Assembly: GCF_900108335.1 (NCBI RefSeq)
Contig: NZ_FNVT01000020.1
Location: forward strand, 1 to 64,000
DNA from: Nonomuraea solani
Lineage (GTDB): Bacteria; Actinomycetota; Actinomycetes; Streptosporangiales; Streptosporangiaceae
Length of the DNA stretch: 64,000 bases
Direction of reading: 5' to 3'
The position numbers and the translations under genes are program-made. The notes under the pieces were generated by a model. The model was given only the letters and a program-made list of their open reading frames with translations, was not told where the DNA came from and did no database searches. Numbering within the stretch: the first letter of the stretch is position 1; every line of letters starts with the position of its first letter. Of the stretch, positions 62,159 to 64,000 are shown piece by piece.

Positions 62159-62977
62159 ATGCCCAACGACTTCAACCAGCAGATCATTGACGAATTCCGC
62201 GCCAACAAGGGCCAGGTCGGCGGCTACTTCGAAGGAGCCAGGCTGCTCCTGTTGACGACCACCGGGGCCAGGTCAGGCGCCTCCCACACGACGCCGCTCG
62301 GCTACCTGCCCGACGGCGACCGTGTCCTCATCATCGCCTCGGCGGGCGGTGCCCCGAAGAACCCGGCCTGGTACCACAACCTGCTCGCCGATCCGCAGGT
62401 CACCGTCGAGGACGGTGTGTTCACCTACCAGGCCAAGGCGGTCGTGATCGAGGGCGAGGAGCGCGACCGTCTGTTCGCCCGCGCCGTCGAGTCCGACCCC
62501 GGCTGGGCCGAGTACGAAACCAGGTCGGGCCGGGTCCTGCCGGTGGTCGCCCTCCTGCCGAGCTTCGGCGGGCCGCCCATCGGCCGCATGGGCGACGTGC
62601 TCAAGACCGTCCACGACGCCTTCCGGCGGGAGCTGGCCCTGGTCCGCAGGGAGGCGGCCGCGTCGGGGCCGCGCCTGGCCGCGCAGCTCCGGGTCAACTG
62701 CCTGACCGTGTGCGGCAACCTGCACGAGCACCACACGCGCGAGGACGGTCACATGTTCCCCGCGCTGGAGCGCCAGTACCCCGAGCTCGCCCCGGTGCTG
62801 GAGCGGCTGCGGGCCGAGCACGCGACCGTGGCGCGGCTGCTGGGCGACCTCAAGGCCCTGCTCGCCGACGACGACGCCGACCCGGCGACGCTGGTGAGCG
62901 AGGTGGACCGGCTCACCCGGGAGGTCGAGGCGCACCTGGACTACGAGGAAGAGCAGTTGGTGGCGCTGCTCAACTGA
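62159..62977 (+). CDS. DDN-type F420-dependent reductase fused to hemerythrin-like domain
   Basis: A 272-residue fusion. Residues 1-~140 are a deazaflavin (F420)-dependent nitroreductase: PNDFNQQIIDEFRANKGQVG, LLLLTTTGARSGASHTTPL and PAWYHNLLADPQVTVE. Residues ~165-272 are a hemerythrin HHE domain with HEHHTREDGHMFPALE, RAEHATVARLL and HLDYEEEQL as metal ligands. Such a fusion would couple an F420 reductase to a diiron oxygen or NO sensor. ATG 62159 agrees with the canonical DDN start MPNDFN. A hairpin terminator follows at 62984. Confidence 0.82.
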   Translation: MPNDFNQQIIDEFRANKGQVGGYFEGARLLLLTTTGARSGASHTTPLGYLPDGDRVLIIASAGGAPKNPAWYHNLLADPQVTVEDGVFTYQAKAVVIEGEERDRLFARAVESDPGWAEYETRSGRVLPVVALLPSFGGPPIGRMGDVLKTVHDAFRRELALVRREAAASGPRLAAQLRVNCLTVCGNLHEHHTREDGHMFPALERQYPELAPVLERLRAEHATVARLLGDLKALLADDDADPATLVSEVDRLTREVEAHLDYEEEQLVALLN

Positions 62978-62983
62978 GCCCTC

Positions 62984-63016
62984 CCCGCCCGGGCCGGCGG
63001 TTCCGGCCCGGGCGGG
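62984..63016 (+). terminator. Strong terminator after the DDN-hemerythrin gene
   Basis: Perfect 14-bp arms (CCCGCCCGGGCCGG and CCGGCCCGGGCGGG) enclose a 5-base loop. It begins 6 bp after the stop codon. Confidence 0.85.
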
Positions 63017-63120
63017 TCTTGCGGATCGGTGCGGCCTGGCCTTAAATACGCCCTGGCGCTGACCCGGCCGCATTGGAGTTCCCGTGACCGTTTTCGCACG
63101 TCAGGCACCTGGCCCCATGC

Positions 63121-63189
63121 TGTTAGCGCTATCACCGCGTCACCCCGCAGCGTGAAACTTTCTTTTTGCCCATCGGGAAAGCGCTTACC
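63121..63189. promoter_or_regulatory. Two LacI-family operator-like sites
   Basis: TGTTAGCGCTATCA (63121-63134) and GGGAAAGCGCTTACC (63175-63189) both centre on AGCGCT, the typical core of LacI-family operators in actinomycetes. They lie 75 and 20 bp upstream of the rhamnogalacturonan lyase start. Confidence 0.65.
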
Positions 63190-63208
63190 GAACGCAAAGG
63201 AACCCGCC

Positions 63209-64000
63209 ATGCGCTTACACCTGGCCGCCGCGGCCACCGTCCTGGCCCTCGCCGCGACCACGTTCCCCGCCGTCCCCGCCCAGGCGGCGCCGCCCACGAA
63301 ACAGATGGAGGACCTGGACCGGGGGCTGATCAGCGTCCGCTCGGGCTCGGGCAACCTCGTCTCCTGGAGGCTGCTCGGCACCGACCCCGACGGCGTCTCC
63401 TTCAACCTCTACCGGGGCTCGACCAGGGTGGCCTCGGGGCTCACGACCTCCACCAACTACCTGGACAACGGCGCCGCCGCCGACGCCTCGTACACCGTGC
63501 GCGCGGTCGTCGGCGGGACCGAGCAGGCTGCGTCCCCGGGCTCGCTCCGCTTCACCGGCGGCGCCTACCTGGACGTTCCCATCCAGCCGCCGTCGGGCGG
63601 CACCACCCCGGACGGCGTCGCCTACACCTACACCGCCAACGACGCCAGCGTGGGTGACATGGACGGCGACGGACAGTACGAGATCGTCCTGAAATGGGAC
63701 CCGACCAACGCCAAGGACAACTCCCAGTCCGGCTACACCGGCAACGTCTTCGTGGACGCCTACCGCCTGGACGGCACCCGGTTGTGGCGCGTCGACCTGG
63801 GCCGCAACATCCGCGCCGGCGCCCACTACACCCAGTTCCAGGTCTACGACTACGACGGCGACGGGCGCGCCGAGGTCGCGATGAAGACCGCCGACGGCAC
63901 CAGGGACGGCCGCGGCACGGTGATCGGCAGCTCCAGCGCCGACCACCGCAACTCCAGCGGGTACGTGCTCGCCGGCCCCGAGTTCCTCACCATGTTCAAC
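63209..64000 (+). CDS. Rhamnogalacturonan lyase (PL11-like), 5' part
   Basis: 264 residues are visible before the right edge. A signal peptide (MRLHLAAAATVLALAATTFP, cleavage near AQAAPP) is followed by EDLDRGLISVRSGSGNLVSW and RLLGTDPDGVSFNLYRGSTR, the family opening. DMDGDGQYEIVLKWDP and YDYDGDGRAEVAMKTADGT are calcium-binding propeller repeats. AAAGGAA precedes ATG 63209-63211. The enzyme would cut pectin rhamnogalacturonan backbones outside the cell. Two LacI-type sites upstream suggest sugar-controlled expression. Confidence 0.88.
   Translation, partial: MRLHLAAAATVLALAATTFPAVPAQAAPPTKQMEDLDRGLISVRSGSGNLVSWRLLGTDPDGVSFNLYRGSTRVASGLTTSTNYLDNGAAADASYTVRAVVGGTEQAASPGSLRFTGGAYLDVPIQPPSGGTTPDGVAYTYTANDASVGDMDGDGQYEIVLKWDPTNAKDNSQSGYTGNVFVDAYRLDGTRLWRVDLGRNIRAGAHYTQFQVYDYDGDGRAEVAMKTADGTRDGRGTVIGSSSADHRNSSGYVLAGPEFLTMFN

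Overview
The window is about 72% GC, gene-dense and rich in one-component regulators (TetR, MerR, LysR, GntR, HxlR, ArsR), GTG/TTG starts and translationally coupled ATGA/GTGA overlaps. It also carries actinobacterial signatures: an F420-type DDN reductase, an FBP/FusB-like protein, NB-ARC/TPR regulators, I36-like secreted inhibitors, DUF6069 and Imm49. It is most likely chromosomal DNA of a filamentous actinomycete (Streptosporangiales- or Streptomyces-like); this assignment is inferred from gene content, not from a marker gene. No rRNA, tRNA or CRISPR array was seen.

Left third (1-26.9 kb): a recombination-scarred accessory region. It holds a tyrosine-recombinase tail (3-281), intact serine recombinases (442-1026, 6908-7504), a truncated DUF6924 gene running into a WD-propeller gene, a Tn3-transposase/IS1182 chimera (3023-4357), a frameshifted trmO (4559-5040), a resolvase/tyrosine-integrase chimera (11073-12518), an internally deleted CitA-type kinase remnant (15203-15610), a decayed resolvase (21535-21890), transposase scraps and a truncated MFS pump (26329). 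Intact islands lie between: methyltransferase/TetR (5.3-6.7 kb), a YtrA-type GntR-ABC operon (7.9-10.3 kb), TetR/carboxylesterase (13.0-15.2 kb), a run of small enzymes (15.6-18.6 kb), a LuxR-NB-ARC regulator, and a serine hydrolase with its divergent regulator (21.9-23.9 kb).

Middle (27-44 kb): mostly intact small resistance or metabolic modules, each with its own regulator and often a visible palindromic operator. They are VOC protein + UvrA-like ABC protein, FBP protein/TetR, an ArsR-phosphatase fusion + VOC protein, two tandem secreted repeat proteins, HxlR/MFS, a hydrolase-MFS-hydrolase operon with divergent TetR, MerR, GNAT + Gfo/Idh oxidoreductase, an I36-like inhibitor and a large XRE-NB-ARC-TPR regulator.

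Right (44.5-64 kb): a secreted small protein; a two-component system separated from a divergent ABC-2-type permease by a perfect 47-bp palindrome; a second serine hydrolase/regulator pair paralogous to that at 22-24 kb and sharing its operator sequences; a kinase-fold protein; a tandem-duplicated P-loop kinase; a LysR-NTF2-esterase-ABC-ABC cluster resembling heterodimeric (YbtPQ/IrtAB-type) transporters; MerR and TetR/SDR; an F420 reductase-hemerythrin fusion; and the start of a secreted rhamnogalacturonan lyase behind two LacI-type operators.

The most unusual points are the two paralogous hydrolase/regulator loci with a shared operator, the tandem secreted H-x-G-D-E-N-G repeat proteins, the 47-bp palindrome, the duplicated-kinase protein, and the series of chimeric recombinases.
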